39,111 nucleotides of DNA from Alphaproteobacteria bacterium (GTDB taxonomy: Bacteria > Pseudomonadota > Alphaproteobacteria > ATCC43930 > CGMCC-115725), in assembly GCA_018971215.1 (NCBI GenBank), contig JAGXBG010000003.1:1-39111 (forward strand), written 5' to 3'. Made by a program: the position numbers and the translations under genes. This document shows positions 10,224 through 19,650 of this stretch, piece after piece; the stretch's first letter is position 1, and every line of letters begins with the position of its first letter. The notes below the pieces were generated by a model. It worked only from the letters and a program-made list of their open reading frames with translations, did not search any database and had not been told where the DNA came from.

Positions 10224-11345
10224 ATGGCAGTCGTCGAAAAAGCGGGCCACCGCATCCGCCTTGTCGTGTGGTTGGGCGCGAGCGCCGCCGTCGCGCTCGT
10301 GGTCGCCGTCAGCTATGCCGTCCTGGCGCCACCGCGCGTTGCGACCGCACCGGCGCAGCCGCCGGTTCCGATCATGGTCGCCGCCGTGACACAACAGCCG
10401 ATGCCCGTGCGGATCGACACCATCGGCACCGTTCAAGCAATCGCCAACGTCGTCGTCAAATCGCGCGTCGATGGCTACATCACCGATGTCCTCATCAAGG
10501 ACGGCCAGTTCGTCAAGACTGGTGAGGTGATGTTCAAGCTCGACGATCGCGCGGCGCGCGCGCAGCTCGAGCAGATGAAGGCGCAGCTCGAAAACGCCAA
10601 GCGCGACGTGGCGCGTTACAAGCCGCTGGTGTCGCAGGCGTTCGTCTCGCGGCAGGTTTACGACACCGCGATGGCGAATGAACGGGCGCTCCAAGCGCAG
10701 GTCGACGATCTCCAGGCGCAGCTGAGCTATTACACGATCGTCGCGCCGATCGACGGCCGCGCCGGCACCATCAACATCAAGGCCGGCAACAGCATCAAGG
10801 CCAATGACCTGCCGTTCGTCACCATCAACCAGATCTCGCCGATCTATGCCGGCTTCACCTTGCCGCAAGCGGAATTGCCCGGCCTGCGCGACGCCATGGC
10901 GAAAGGGCCGGTGGAGGTCCAAGTGAAGCCGAGCGGCGACGGCGGCGACGCGATCGCCGGCACGCTTGCCTTCTTCGACAACACCGTCGACGTCAATTCC
11001 GGCACGATCGCGGCGAAGGCGGTCTTCGACAATGCGCAGCAGCGGCTTTGGCCGGGACAATTCGTCAACGTCTCGGTGACCGAACGGGTCGATCCCAACG
11101 CGCTCACCGTGCCGGCGTCGGCCGTGCTCGTCGGCCAGAACGCCACCTATGTCTACGTAATCAAGGACGGCGGCGTCGCGCACATGCAGCCGGTGACGGT
11201 CGCGCGCACCATCGACGGCGTCAGCGTCATCGGCGCTGGACTCGCCGCCGGCGATCAAGTCGCCACCGACGGCCAGCTGCGCCTGACCAACGGCAGCAAG
11301 GTCGAGATCCGCCATCCCGGAGCGAAACCGGACTCGCCGTCATGA
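10224..11345 (+). CDS. RND efflux periplasmic adaptor (membrane fusion protein)
   Basis: N-terminal TM segment, then PVPIMVAAVTQQPMPVRIDTIGTVQAIANVVVKSRVDGYITDVLIKDGQFVKTGEVMFKLDDRAARAQL and YTIVAPIDGRAGTI. Start uncertain (in-frame ATGs at 10155 and 10179). Confidence 0.92.
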   Translation: MAVVEKAGHRIRLVVWLGASAAVALVVAVSYAVLAPPRVATAPAQPPVPIMVAAVTQQPMPVRIDTIGTVQAIANVVVKSRVDGYITDVLIKDGQFVKTGEVMFKLDDRAARAQLEQMKAQLENAKRDVARYKPLVSQAFVSRQVYDTAMANERALQAQVDDLQAQLSYYTIVAPIDGRAGTINIKAGNSIKANDLPFVTINQISPIYAGFTLPQAELPGLRDAMAKGPVEVQVKPSGDGGDAIAGTLAFFDNTVDVNSGTIAAKAVFDNAQQRLWPGQFVNVSVTERVDPNALTVPASAVLVGQNATYVYVIKDGGVAHMQPVTVARTIDGVSVIGAGLAAGDQVATDGQLRLTNGSKVEIRHPGAKPDSPS

Positions 11346-14300
11346 CGTTGCCGGAGACCTGCATACGTCGTCCGGTGATGACGACGTTGCTGATGATGGC
11401 CTTCGTGATCTTCGGCTTGTTCGGCTACCGGCTGCTGCCGGTGGCGGCGATTCCACAGGTCGATTTTCCCACCATCGTGGTTGCGGCGCAGCTGCCGGGC
11501 GCCTCGCCTGAGACCATGGCGTCGTCGGTGGCGACGCCGCTCGAACGCCAATTCTCCACCATCGCCGGCCTCGATTCGATGGTGTCGACCTCGGGCCAAG
11601 GCGTCACCAGCATCACGATGCAGTTCGATCTCGGCCGCAATATCGATGGCGCGGCGCTCGACGTGCAGGCGGCGATGACCACCGCCGCCAAGAAACTGCC
11701 GGTCGAGATGACGACGCCGCCGAGCTTCCAGAAGGTCAACCCGGCCGATCTGTCCGTCATCCTGCTGGCCCTGCATTCGGACACGTTGCCGCTGTCGATG
11801 CTCGACGAATATGCCGAGACGATGATGGCCGAGCGCATCTCGACCTTGCCCGGCGTCGCGCTGGTCAACGTTTTCGGCGCCGCGAAATACGCGCTCCGCG
11901 TCCAGGCCAATCCCGAGGCGCTGGCCGCCAAGGGCCTGACGTTGCAGGACGTTCAGAACGCCGTCGCCGCGGCCAATTCCAACACGCCGGTCGGCACGCT
12001 CATGGGGACCGACCAGAGCTTCACGCTGCAGATGAAGCAGCATCACCGTGCGGCCGACTTCAAGCCGATCATCATCGCCTATCGTGACGGTGCGCCGGTG
12101 CGGCTTGAGGATGTCGCCACGGTCGCCGATAGCGTCGAAAACGACCAGGTCGCCGCTTGGTACAATGGTCAGCGTTCGATCATCCTCGGCATCCAGAAAC
12201 AGCCCAACGCCAACACCATCGAGGTTGTGGATTCGATCAAGCGGCTGCTGCCCGTGTTCGAGGCGCAGCTGCCGGCGGACGCCAAGCTCAACGTGATGGC
12301 CGACCGCTCGGTGTCGATCCGCAATTCGGTCGACGACGTCCAGTTCACGCTGATGCTGACGGCGTTTCTGGTCGTGCTGGTGATCTATCTGTTCCTGCGC
12401 AACGCAACCGCGACAATCATTCCGGCGCTCGCGTTACCGGTGTCGATCGTCGGCACCTTCGCCGGCATGTACGTCATGGGATACAGCATCGACAATTTGT
12501 CGCTGCTGGCGCTGACGCTATCCGTCGGCTTCGTCGTCGACGACGCCATCGTCATGCTCGAGAACATCGTGCGCCATATCGAACGCGGCGAGCGCGTGAT
12601 GGACGCCGCCTTTCGCGGCGCGCGCGAGATCGGATTCACCATCATATCGATCACCTTCTCGCTGGTGGCGGTGTTCATTCCCGTGCTGTTCATGGGCGGC
12701 GTGGTCGGCCGCGTCTTCCGCGAATTCGCCGTCACTATCAGCATGACCATCCTGATCTCGGGCCTCGTGTCGCTGACGCTGACGCCGATGCTGTGCTCGC
12801 GGCTGCTGAAGCCGCATCGCGAGGACGAGAAGCAATTCATCGTGCTGCGCTGGTCCGAGGCGGGGTTCGAAAAACTGCGCGCCGGCTACGAATGGGCGCT
12901 GACGCGGGTGATGCGGCGGCGGCGCGCCGTGCTGGGCATCACCATCCTGTCGATCGTCCTGAGCGCCGTGCTGTTCACGGTCGTGCCCAAGGGGTTCTTC
13001 CCCAACGTCGACACCGGCTATCTGTTTGCCTTCACCGAAGGACCGCAGGACGCGTCGTTCCAGTCGATGGTCGATCATCAGCAGCAGGTGGCGAAGATCA
13101 TCCACGACGACCCCAACGTTTCCGACGTCAGCTCGATCATCGGCGCGACGAATTTCAGTCCGGCGCTTAACAACGGCCGTCTGTTCATCCAATTGAAACC
13201 GCGCAACGAGCGCAGCCTGACGGCCGACGAGGTCATCCAGGAGTTGCGGCCCAAGCTCGCGACGGTGCCCGGCATGCGGACGTTCCTGCAAAGCCTGCAA
13301 GACATCCGGCTCGGCGGACGTCTGTCCAAGAGCACCTATCAATACACGTTGCAGGACGCCGATACCGACGAACTCTACCGCTACGCCACCGAAATGGAAG
13401 GCCGGATCACGCACCTGTCGGGCTTCCAGGACGTCAATTCGGATCTCGAACTGCGCAATCGCCAGGCGATCGTCCACGTCGACACCGACAAGGCCGCGTC
13501 ACTCGGCATCACCATCGACCAGATCCGCAATACGTTTTACAGCGCCTTCGGCGCGCGGCAGATCTCGACCATCTACGAGCCGTCGGACGATTACGAAGTC
13601 ATCCTCGAGCTCGACAAGCGCTTCCAGCAGTCGCCGTCGGACCTGTCCAAGATCTACCTGAAGAGCGCCAACGGCCAGGCGGTGCCGCTCGGCGCGGTCG
13701 CCACGATCGCGTCCGGCGTCGGTCCGGTGACGGTCAACCATCAGGGCCAGCTGCCGTCGGTCACCATTTCGTTCAACCTCGCGCCGGGCGTGTCGCTCGG
13801 CACCGCGGTCAACGCGATCAGCCGGCTCGAACGGCAGGTCAACCTACCGGTCACCGTCAACACCGGCTTCCAGGGCAACGCCCAGGTCTTCCAGGCCGCG
13901 CTCAAGGGCCAGGGTCTACTGCTGATGGCAGCGATCCTGGTGATCTACATCGTGCTTGGCATCCTGTACGAGAGCTACATCCACCCGATCACGATCCTGT
14001 CCGGCCTGCCGGCGGCGGGGCTCGGCGCGCTCGGCACGTTGATCGTGTTCCATGAGGACCTCAGCATCATCGCCATCATCGGCATCGTCATGCTGATCGG
14101 CATCGTCAAGAAGAACGCGATCATGATGATCGACTTCGCGCTCGAACGGCAGCGCGCTGGCGATGTCACCGCCGACCAGGCGATGTTCGAGGCCTGCCTG
14201 CTCCGCTTCCGCCCGATCATGATGACCACCATGGCCGCGATCATGGGCGGCTTGCCGATCGCCATCGGCGTCGGCGCTGGTTCCGAGTTGCGCCGGCCGC

Positions 14301-14479
14301 TGGGTCTCGCGGTGGTCGGCGGCCTGATCGTGTCGCAGGCGCTGACGCTGTTCATCACGCCAGTGATCTATCTCTATCTCGAAAAGGTGCGGCTGTGGTT
14401 TGCGCCCGCCCCGGCCGCGCCGGTTTCCGCCCGCGGCGATGCCATCGACCGGGATCATGCAGCGCAGGCGGGCGAATAG
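11342..14479 (+). CDS. RND efflux permease, MdtB/MdtC-like
   Basis: MTLPETCIRRPVMTTLLMMAFVIFGLFGYRLLPVAAIPQVDFPTIVVAAQLPGASPETMASSVATPLERQF...; GFVVDDAIVMLENI, IGIVMLIGIVKKNAIMMIDFAL. 1045 aa; ATGA overlap with the adaptor gene. Confidence 0.95.
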   Translation: MTLPETCIRRPVMTTLLMMAFVIFGLFGYRLLPVAAIPQVDFPTIVVAAQLPGASPETMASSVATPLERQFSTIAGLDSMVSTSGQGVTSITMQFDLGRNIDGAALDVQAAMTTAAKKLPVEMTTPPSFQKVNPADLSVILLALHSDTLPLSMLDEYAETMMAERISTLPGVALVNVFGAAKYALRVQANPEALAAKGLTLQDVQNAVAAANSNTPVGTLMGTDQSFTLQMKQHHRAADFKPIIIAYRDGAPVRLEDVATVADSVENDQVAAWYNGQRSIILGIQKQPNANTIEVVDSIKRLLPVFEAQLPADAKLNVMADRSVSIRNSVDDVQFTLMLTAFLVVLVIYLFLRNATATIIPALALPVSIVGTFAGMYVMGYSIDNLSLLALTLSVGFVVDDAIVMLENIVRHIERGERVMDAAFRGAREIGFTIISITFSLVAVFIPVLFMGGVVGRVFREFAVTISMTILISGLVSLTLTPMLCSRLLKPHREDEKQFIVLRWSEAGFEKLRAGYEWALTRVMRRRRAVLGITILSIVLSAVLFTVVPKGFFPNVDTGYLFAFTEGPQDASFQSMVDHQQQVAKIIHDDPNVSDVSSIIGATNFSPALNNGRLFIQLKPRNERSLTADEVIQELRPKLATVPGMRTFLQSLQDIRLGGRLSKSTYQYTLQDADTDELYRYATEMEGRITHLSGFQDVNSDLELRNRQAIVHVDTDKAASLGITIDQIRNTFYSAFGARQISTIYEPSDDYEVILELDKRFQQSPSDLSKIYLKSANGQAVPLGAVATIASGVGPVTVNHQGQLPSVTISFNLAPGVSLGTAVNAISRLERQVNLPVTVNTGFQGNAQVFQAALKGQGLLLMAAILVIYIVLGILYESYIHPITILSGLPAAGLGALGTLIVFHEDLSIIAIIGIVMLIGIVKKNAIMMIDFALERQRAGDVTADQAMFEACLLRFRPIMMTTMAAIMGGLPIAIGVGAGSELRRPLGLAVVGGLIVSQALTLFITPVIYLYLEKVRLWFAPAPAAPVSARGDAIDRDHAAQAGE

Positions 14480-15272
14480 GATCGCGCTTTTCTTCGTCCT
14501 GCCGTTGCTGACTGGCGCGGCGCCGGCGCCGGCGCCGGTCATCCCGGTTCTGCCGCCGTCGCAGCGCTACGATTCCTGTCTGGCGGATACGCGGCGCGAT
14601 CCGGCCGCCGCGCTCAAGAGCGCGGAGGTGTGGCGCCAGCTCGGCGGCGGCTTCCCGGCCGAGCACTGCGCGGCGATCGCGCTGATCGGGCTCAAGCGTT
14701 ATTCCGAAGCGGCGCAAAGTCTCGAAGCGCTCGCCGGCCAGATGATGAACGAGCCGGCCGAGCTGCGCGGCGATGCGCTCGACCAAGCCGGCCAGGCCTG
14801 GCTGCTCGCCGACCAGCCGGACCGCGCCAAGGCGGCATTCGACGCGGCGTTGAGCTTGGTGCCGCGCAAGCCGGATTTCCTGATCGACCGTTCCGAAGCG
14901 CTCGCCGACGGCGGCCGCTATTGGGAGGCAATCGACGATCTCAACCGCGCGCTCGAGGCCGATCCCAAGAACGTCGACGCGCTGGTGTTCCGCGCCTCGG
15001 CCTACCGCCATGTCGGCGGTACCGACGCGCTCGAGCTGGCGCAAGCCGACGCCGATCGCGCGCTCGTGCTGTCGCCCAATTCGGTGCCGGGCCTGCTCGA
15101 GCGCGGCAACATCCGGCGGCTGCGCGGCGATAACGCCGGCGCCAAGGCCGATTGGCAACGGGTGATCGTGCTCGCGCCCCAATCGGAGGCGGCGCGTTAC
15201 GCGCGAGACAATCTGGCGCACGTCGACGATCGCACGCCGCAAAGTGACACGCCGCAGACGCCGCCGCGCTGA
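14457..15272 (+). CDS. TPR-repeat secreted/periplasmic protein
   Basis: MQRRRANRIALFFVLPLLTGAAPAPA (signal-peptide-like), then TPR-like helices AAFDAALSLVPRKPDFLIDRSEALADGGRYWEAIDDLNRALEADPKNVDALVFRASAYRHVGG. Overlaps the RND 3' end by 23 nt. Confidence 0.8.
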   Translation: MQRRRANRIALFFVLPLLTGAAPAPAPVIPVLPPSQRYDSCLADTRRDPAAALKSAEVWRQLGGGFPAEHCAAIALIGLKRYSEAAQSLEALAGQMMNEPAELRGDALDQAGQAWLLADQPDRAKAAFDAALSLVPRKPDFLIDRSEALADGGRYWEAIDDLNRALEADPKNVDALVFRASAYRHVGGTDALELAQADADRALVLSPNSVPGLLERGNIRRLRGDNAGAKADWQRVIVLAPQSEAARYARDNLAHVDDRTPQSDTPQTPPR

Positions 15273-15283
15273 GCGGCACCGAT

Positions 15284-15952
15284 TCAGAAATCCAGATCGG
15301 CGTAGTGCTTGGGCGGCGGCGCGCCGGGAATGTGATCCGCCAGCAGCGGCCGGAAGGACGGGCGCGACTTGACCCGGGCGTACCATTCCTTCGCCGGTTC
15401 GTGCAGGTCCCACGGCACGTCGCCGAGATAATCGACCACCGACAGGTGCGCCGCCGCCGCGATGTCGCCGAGCGAGAAATGATCGCCCGCCAGCCACCGC
15501 CGCCGCTCAGCCAGATAGGTAATGTATTCGAGGTGATAGCCGAGATTGGCCTTCGCCGTGCGCAACACCACGGAGTCGGGCGTACCGAAGCCAAGAAACC
15601 GCTTCATGATTTTTTCGGTGACGAGGCCGTCGGTCACTTCGCTGTTCATCTTGTGGTCGAACCACGCGGCGACGCGGCGAACCTCGGCGCGGTCCACCGG
15701 ATTGAGTCCAATCAGCAGCTTGTCGCGATAGACCTCGTCGAGATACTCGGCGATCGGCCGCGCACCGGCGAGAACGACACCGTCGGGCTCGATCAGCACG
15801 GGCACCTCGCCGGCCGGATTGAGCGCGAGAAATTCGGCGCGCCGCTCCCAAATCTTCTCCACCTTCATGGAGAACTCGAGGCCCTTCTCGGCGAGCACGA
15901 GACGGATCGCGCGCGAAAAGGGCGACAGCCAGAGATGATAAAGCACGCGCAT
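15284..15952 (-). CDS. Glutathione S-transferase family protein
   Basis: MRVLYHLWLSPFSRAIRLVLAEKGLEFSMKVEKIWERRAEFLALNPAGEVPVLIEPDGVVLAGARPIAEYLDE, GST N-terminal thioredoxin fold; C-terminal GDHFSLGDIAAAAHLSVVDYLG. Confidence 0.92.
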   Translation of the reverse strand: MRVLYHLWLSPFSRAIRLVLAEKGLEFSMKVEKIWERRAEFLALNPAGEVPVLIEPDGVVLAGARPIAEYLDEVYRDKLLIGLNPVDRAEVRRVAAWFDHKMNSEVTDGLVTEKIMKRFLGFGTPDSVVLRTAKANLGYHLEYITYLAERRRWLAGDHFSLGDIAAAAHLSVVDYLGDVPWDLHEPAKEWYARVKSRPSFRPLLADHIPGAPPPKHYADLDF

Positions 15953-16028
15953 GACGGCCTATGATAACGCGATCCGCCGCGCCGCGTCAGTCGTGCGCTG
16001 CGCCGATCGATTCGCGGTGTAGCGGCGG

Positions 16029-16976
16029 TTAGACCGCGGTTTCGTCGGTGACGCCGCCGCGCCGGAAGCGATTGAGATAGGTCGGTAGGATCAGGTCGAG
16101 CGCCGTCGGTTCGATGCCGAGCGCCGCGAGGCCCGGCGCATCGGATGTCGGCACCGAATCGCGCTGCAGCATGCGCACCTGGTCGCGCGTGAGCAACGGC
16201 CGCGGCATGAGCCCCGTAAACAGCGTCAGCATCGTCGCCAGGCTGAACGGCACCGGCAGTAGCAGACGGCGGCGATTGGTCGTGCGCAGGATCAGCTCGA
16301 ACAGCGCGCGCAGCGTTTCGATATTCGGTCCGCCGAGTTCGTAAGTGCGGCCGGGTGCGTCCTCGCGATCGAGCGCCGCGGCCACCGCAGCCGCGACGTC
16401 GCCGACGAACACCGGCGCGAAGCGCGTGCGGCCGCCGCCGATCAGCGGCAGCACCGGCGATACGCGCGCGATCGCAGCGAAGCGGTTGAAGAACAAATCC
16501 TCGGGTCCAAAAATCAACGACGGTCGCAGGATCGTGGCACCCGGAAACGCCGCGCGCACCGCCGCCTCGCCGGCCGCCTTCGAGCGGCCATAGAGTGCCG
16601 GCGACGTCGGATCGGCGCCGAGCGCCGAAATATGTACGAAGCGCCGGACGCCGGCGGCGGCGGCCAGCGCTGCAAGGCCAGCAGGACCGGTTTCGTGCAG
16701 CGTTTGGAACCGCTGCGCGCGGCGTTGATAGAGGATGCCGGTGGCGTTGATCACGCCCTCGGCCCCTTCCATCAACGGCGCCAGACGATCGCGATCGGCG
16801 ATATTGGCGTCGATCAGCGCGATCTGGCCAACATCGCCCATCGGCCGGAGAAAGCCGGCGGTACTCGCCGTCCGACTGACCGCGGCGATCACGGCGCCTT
16901 CCGCCGCGAGACGCTTGACCACATAGCGCCCGACGAAGCCCGAGGCGCCGACAACGACAAAACGCCGATACCGCAT
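16029..16976 (-). CDS. NAD(P)-binding complex I NDUFA9-like family protein
   Basis: MRYRRFVVVGASGFVGRYVVKRLAAEGAVIAAVSRTASTAGFLRPMGDVGQIALIDANI...; GASGFVGRYVV Rossmann motif; YGRSKAAGEAAVRAAFPGATILRPSLIFGPEDLFFNRFA. Confidence 0.87.
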   Translation of the reverse strand: MRYRRFVVVGASGFVGRYVVKRLAAEGAVIAAVSRTASTAGFLRPMGDVGQIALIDANIADRDRLAPLMEGAEGVINATGILYQRRAQRFQTLHETGPAGLAALAAAAGVRRFVHISALGADPTSPALYGRSKAAGEAAVRAAFPGATILRPSLIFGPEDLFFNRFAAIARVSPVLPLIGGGRTRFAPVFVGDVAAAVAAALDREDAPGRTYELGGPNIETLRALFELILRTTNRRRLLLPVPFSLATMLTLFTGLMPRPLLTRDQVRMLQRDSVPTSDAPGLAALGIEPTALDLILPTYLNRFRRGGVTDETAV

Positions 16977-17064
16977 GGTTTCTGCCTGCTGTTTGCGGCG
17001 CTGTTTTACAACAGGCGGCGGCACCAGGCGAGCCCGGCCGGCAGCCTGGAATTGCGGAGATTCG

Positions 17065-17093
17065 TTGACAGAGCGGGACCGCATCTCTAAGTC
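17065..17093 (+). promoter_or_regulatory. Candidate promoter for tRNA-Leu
   Basis: Perfect -35 TTGACA at 17065-17070; poorly matching -10 (TAAGTC) after 17 nt; tRNA 5' end at 17105. Confidence 0.4.
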
Positions 17094-17104
17094 ACAGACC
17101 GATT

Positions 17105-17191
17105 GCCCAGGTGGCGGAATTGGTAGACGCGCTAGATTCAGGTTCTAGTGGCCGAAAGGTCGTGGAAGTTCGAGTCTTCTCCTGGGCACCA
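17105..17191 (+). tRNA. tRNA-Leu, anticodon CAG, CCA encoded
   Basis: GCCCAGG/CCTGGGC acceptor stem (7 bp), CTAGA-TTCAGGT-TCTAG anticodon arm, long class II variable arm, GTTCGAGTC T-loop, ACCA 3' end. Confidence 0.97.
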
Positions 17192-17235
17192 TCGCTCTCC
17201 GGCGCGACGCGGGCGGTTCCGACATGGCGAGACCA

Positions 17236-17847
17236 ATGACCATCCACTTGCATCGCGGCGATCTTCCGTCGGGCCTCGCGCTCGGCACGTCCATCGCCAT
17301 CGACACCGAAACGATGGGTCTCGATCCGGCACGCGATCGTTTATGCCTCGTGCAGCTGTCGGCCGGCGACGGCAACGGCCATCTGGTGCAATTCGCGCCC
17401 GGACAGTACGACGCGCCGCGGCTGAAGGCGTTGCTCGCCGACCCGAAGGTTCTCAAGATCTTCCACTTTGCGCGCTTCGACTTGGCGATGATCCAGCGCT
17501 ATCTCGGCGTGCGCGCCGCGCCGGTCTATTGCACCAAGATCGCATCGAAGCTGGCGCGGACTTTCACCGACCGCCATGGACTCAAGGATCTGTGCCGCGA
17601 GATTCTCGGCATCGAACTGTCGAAGCAGCAGCAATCGTCCGATTGGGGTGCGGCCGAGTTGAGCGAGGAGCAGAAGCGCTACGCCGCCGCCGACGTCGAA
17701 CACCTGCACGCGCTCAAGGCGCGGCTCGACGCGATGCTGGCGCGCGAAGGACGCGCCGCCTTGGCCCAAGCGTGTTTCGATTTCCTGCCGACGCGCGCGG
17801 CGCTCGATCTCGCGGGTTTCCCGGGCCCCGATCTTTTCGAGCATTGA
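17236..17847 (+). CDS. rnd: Ribonuclease D (short form, 3'-5' exonuclease domain only)
   Basis: MTIHLHRGDLPSGLALGTSIAIDTETMGLDPARDRLCLVQLSAGDGNGHLVQF (DEDD motif I DTET), KIFHFARFDLAMI, YAAADVEHLHAL (motif III). About 203 aa, no room for HRDC domains. Confidence 0.9.
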   Translation: MTIHLHRGDLPSGLALGTSIAIDTETMGLDPARDRLCLVQLSAGDGNGHLVQFAPGQYDAPRLKALLADPKVLKIFHFARFDLAMIQRYLGVRAAPVYCTKIASKLARTFTDRHGLKDLCREILGIELSKQQQSSDWGAAELSEEQKRYAAADVEHLHALKARLDAMLAREGRAALAQACFDFLPTRAALDLAGFPGPDLFEH

Positions 17848-17900
17848 AAGCAAGTTTTAACGCGATCAAGCAAATAATGTGCCGTTCGTGCCCCGTTCCG

Positions 17901-17929
17901 TTGATTTCGGGGGATCGCGGGAGCATATT
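17901..17929 (+). promoter_or_regulatory. Candidate promoter for the kdsD-lpt operon
   Basis: TTGATT (17901-17906), 17 nt, CATATT (17924-17929); 4/6 matches each. Confidence 0.3.
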
Positions 17930-18007
17930 GCGCCTATGATGAGGGGGAATTTCCGTTCCCGCACCCCGGTTATAGCCGTCGGAGACGCTCGCAGCGGGAG
18001 ACCATCG

Positions 18008-18991
18008 TTGCGCCGAACCATCGCCAAACCGAAAGAGTCGCCGGATATCGCCGTTGCCCGTCGCGTGCTCGACACCGAGATCGTCGGACTCGAGGCGTTG
18101 GCGGCCGAGCTCGACGCGAGCTTCGCCGAGGCGGTCGACAAGCTTGCCGCGATCACCGGCCGCGTCACCGTCACCGGCATGGGCAAGAGCGGCCACGTCG
18201 CGCGCAAGATTGCATCGACGCTCGCTTCAACGGGCACGCCGGCGCAGTTCGTTCATCCCGCCGAGGCGAGCCACGGCGATCTCGGCATGCTCGCCGCCGG
18301 CGATGCAGTGCTGGCGTTATCGAATTCCGGCGAGACCAACGAGCTCGCCGACATCCTAGCGCACGCGCGGCGCTTCGGCTTGCCGCTGATCGCGATCACC
18401 GCGCGCGAACAGAGCGCGCTGGCCGACGCCGCCGACGTGACGCTGCGCCTGCCGGCTGCCGCCGAAGCGTGCTCGATGGGTTTGGCGCCGACGACATCGA
18501 CGACGATGATGATGGCGCTGGGCGACGCACTCGCGGTGGCGCTGCTCGAACGCAAAGGATTTTCCGCCGACGATTTCCAACAGCTGCATCCGGGCGGTCG
18601 GTTGGGCCGCCGCCTGCTCAAAGTCGCCGACATTATGCACGAAGGACCGACGGTGCCGCTGATCCCGATCGAAACCGCGATGGCGGACGCGATTCTGGCG
18701 ATGACGGCAAAAAGCTTCGGCTGCGTCGGTATCGTCGACGGCACCGGCCGTTTGGCCGGCATCGTCACCGACGGCGACTTGCGCCGTCACATGGGCGACG
18801 GCCTGCTGCGCGCCGGCGTCGCCGAGGTGATGAGCCGGCGGCCGAAGACCATCCGACCGCAGGCGCTCGCCGCCGAGGCGCTGGCCAAGATGAACCAGAG
18901 CGCCATCACCAGCCTGTTCGTCGTCGACGCCGCCAACAAGCCGCTCGGCATCGTGCACATTCACGATTGCCTGCGCGCGGGAATCGCGTGA
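18008..18991 (+). CDS. kdsD: Arabinose-5-phosphate isomerase, KpsF/GutQ family (SIS plus CBS domains)
   Basis: DIAVARRVLDTEIVGLEALAAELDASFAEAVDKLAAITGRVTVTGMGKSGHVARKIASTLASTGTPAQFVHPAEASHGDLGML; CBS pair VADIMHEGPTVPLI and VAEVMSRRPKTIRP. TTG start preferred for its GGGAG SD; ORF is open to ATG 17879/17936/17939. Confidence 0.9.
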   Translation: MRRTIAKPKESPDIAVARRVLDTEIVGLEALAAELDASFAEAVDKLAAITGRVTVTGMGKSGHVARKIASTLASTGTPAQFVHPAEASHGDLGMLAAGDAVLALSNSGETNELADILAHARRFGLPLIAITAREQSALADAADVTLRLPAAAEACSMGLAPTTSTTMMMALGDALAVALLERKGFSADDFQQLHPGGRLGRRLLKVADIMHEGPTVPLIPIETAMADAILAMTAKSFGCVGIVDGTGRLAGIVTDGDLRRHMGDGLLRAGVAEVMSRRPKTIRPQALAAEALAKMNQSAITSLFVVDAANKPLGIVHIHDCLRAGIA

Positions 18992-19650
18992 AGACCCAGA
19001 TCGACCTGGCGCAGGCGCGCCCATTGGGTCCCGAGCGCGGCACGATCGCGCTGCGCCGCTATAGCCGTTTCGTCGGCATCGCCAAACGCATCCTGCCGGC
19101 GACCGCCTTGGCGCTGTTGCTGCTGGTCGCGGTCTGGCCGCGGATCCAGGGCGCGATCGACGGCATGCATTTCGCGCGGATGCCGAAGATCGACGTTAGC
19201 CAGGCGCGCCAAGTGCGCATGGTCGATCCGCACTATACCGGCGTCGATCGCGACAACCGCCCGTTCGTCGTCACCGCCGATGCCGCCAGCCAGATGCCCA
19301 GGGTCGACGACGCGATTTCGCTCGATGCGCCCAAGGCGGACCTGACGACCAACACCGGCGATTGGGACGAGCTCACCGCCTATGTCGGCCTCTACCAGCC
19401 GCAGCAGCAACAGCTCGACCTCTTCGGCAACGTCGAGCTCTATCAGGACAAAGGCAACGCGCTGCATTCCGACAGCGTGACCATCAACATGGCGCAAGGC
19501 ACGGCGGTCAGCCACGACCCGGTCGAAGGCGACGGCACCTTCGGCCACGTCAAGGCGCAAGGGCTGCGCATTCTCGACCGCGGCCAGACCATGATCTTCA
19601 CCGGCCATGCGTCGCTCGACCTCAATGCGCGGCAAAAGGCGACGCCGTGA
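18988..19650 (+). CDS. lptC: LPS export system protein LptC
   Basis: GTG start in GTGA overlap with kdsD; single N-terminal TM, IDVSQARQVRMVDPHYTGVDRDNRPFVVTADAASQ..., NVELYQDKGNALHSDSVTINM, GHASLDL; between kdsD and lptA. Confidence 0.87.
   Translation: MKTQIDLAQARPLGPERGTIALRRYSRFVGIAKRILPATALALLLLVAVWPRIQGAIDGMHFARMPKIDVSQARQVRMVDPHYTGVDRDNRPFVVTADAASQMPRVDDAISLDAPKADLTTNTGDWDELTAYVGLYQPQQQQLDLFGNVELYQDKGNALHSDSVTINMAQGTAVSHDPVEGDGTFGHVKAQGLRILDRGQTMIFTGHASLDLNARQKATP

Noticed and set aside
12518-13477. 319-aa minus-strand ORF opposite the RND permease
   Set aside because: Asp/His/Arg-rich shadow ORF with no domain support.
14515-14540. GGCGCC(GGCGCC)n run at the start of the TPR gene, considered as a phase-variable microsatellite
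   Set aside because: Only about three short copies, inside an Ala-Pro signal-peptide region. Unit length is a multiple of 3, so slippage would not shift frame.
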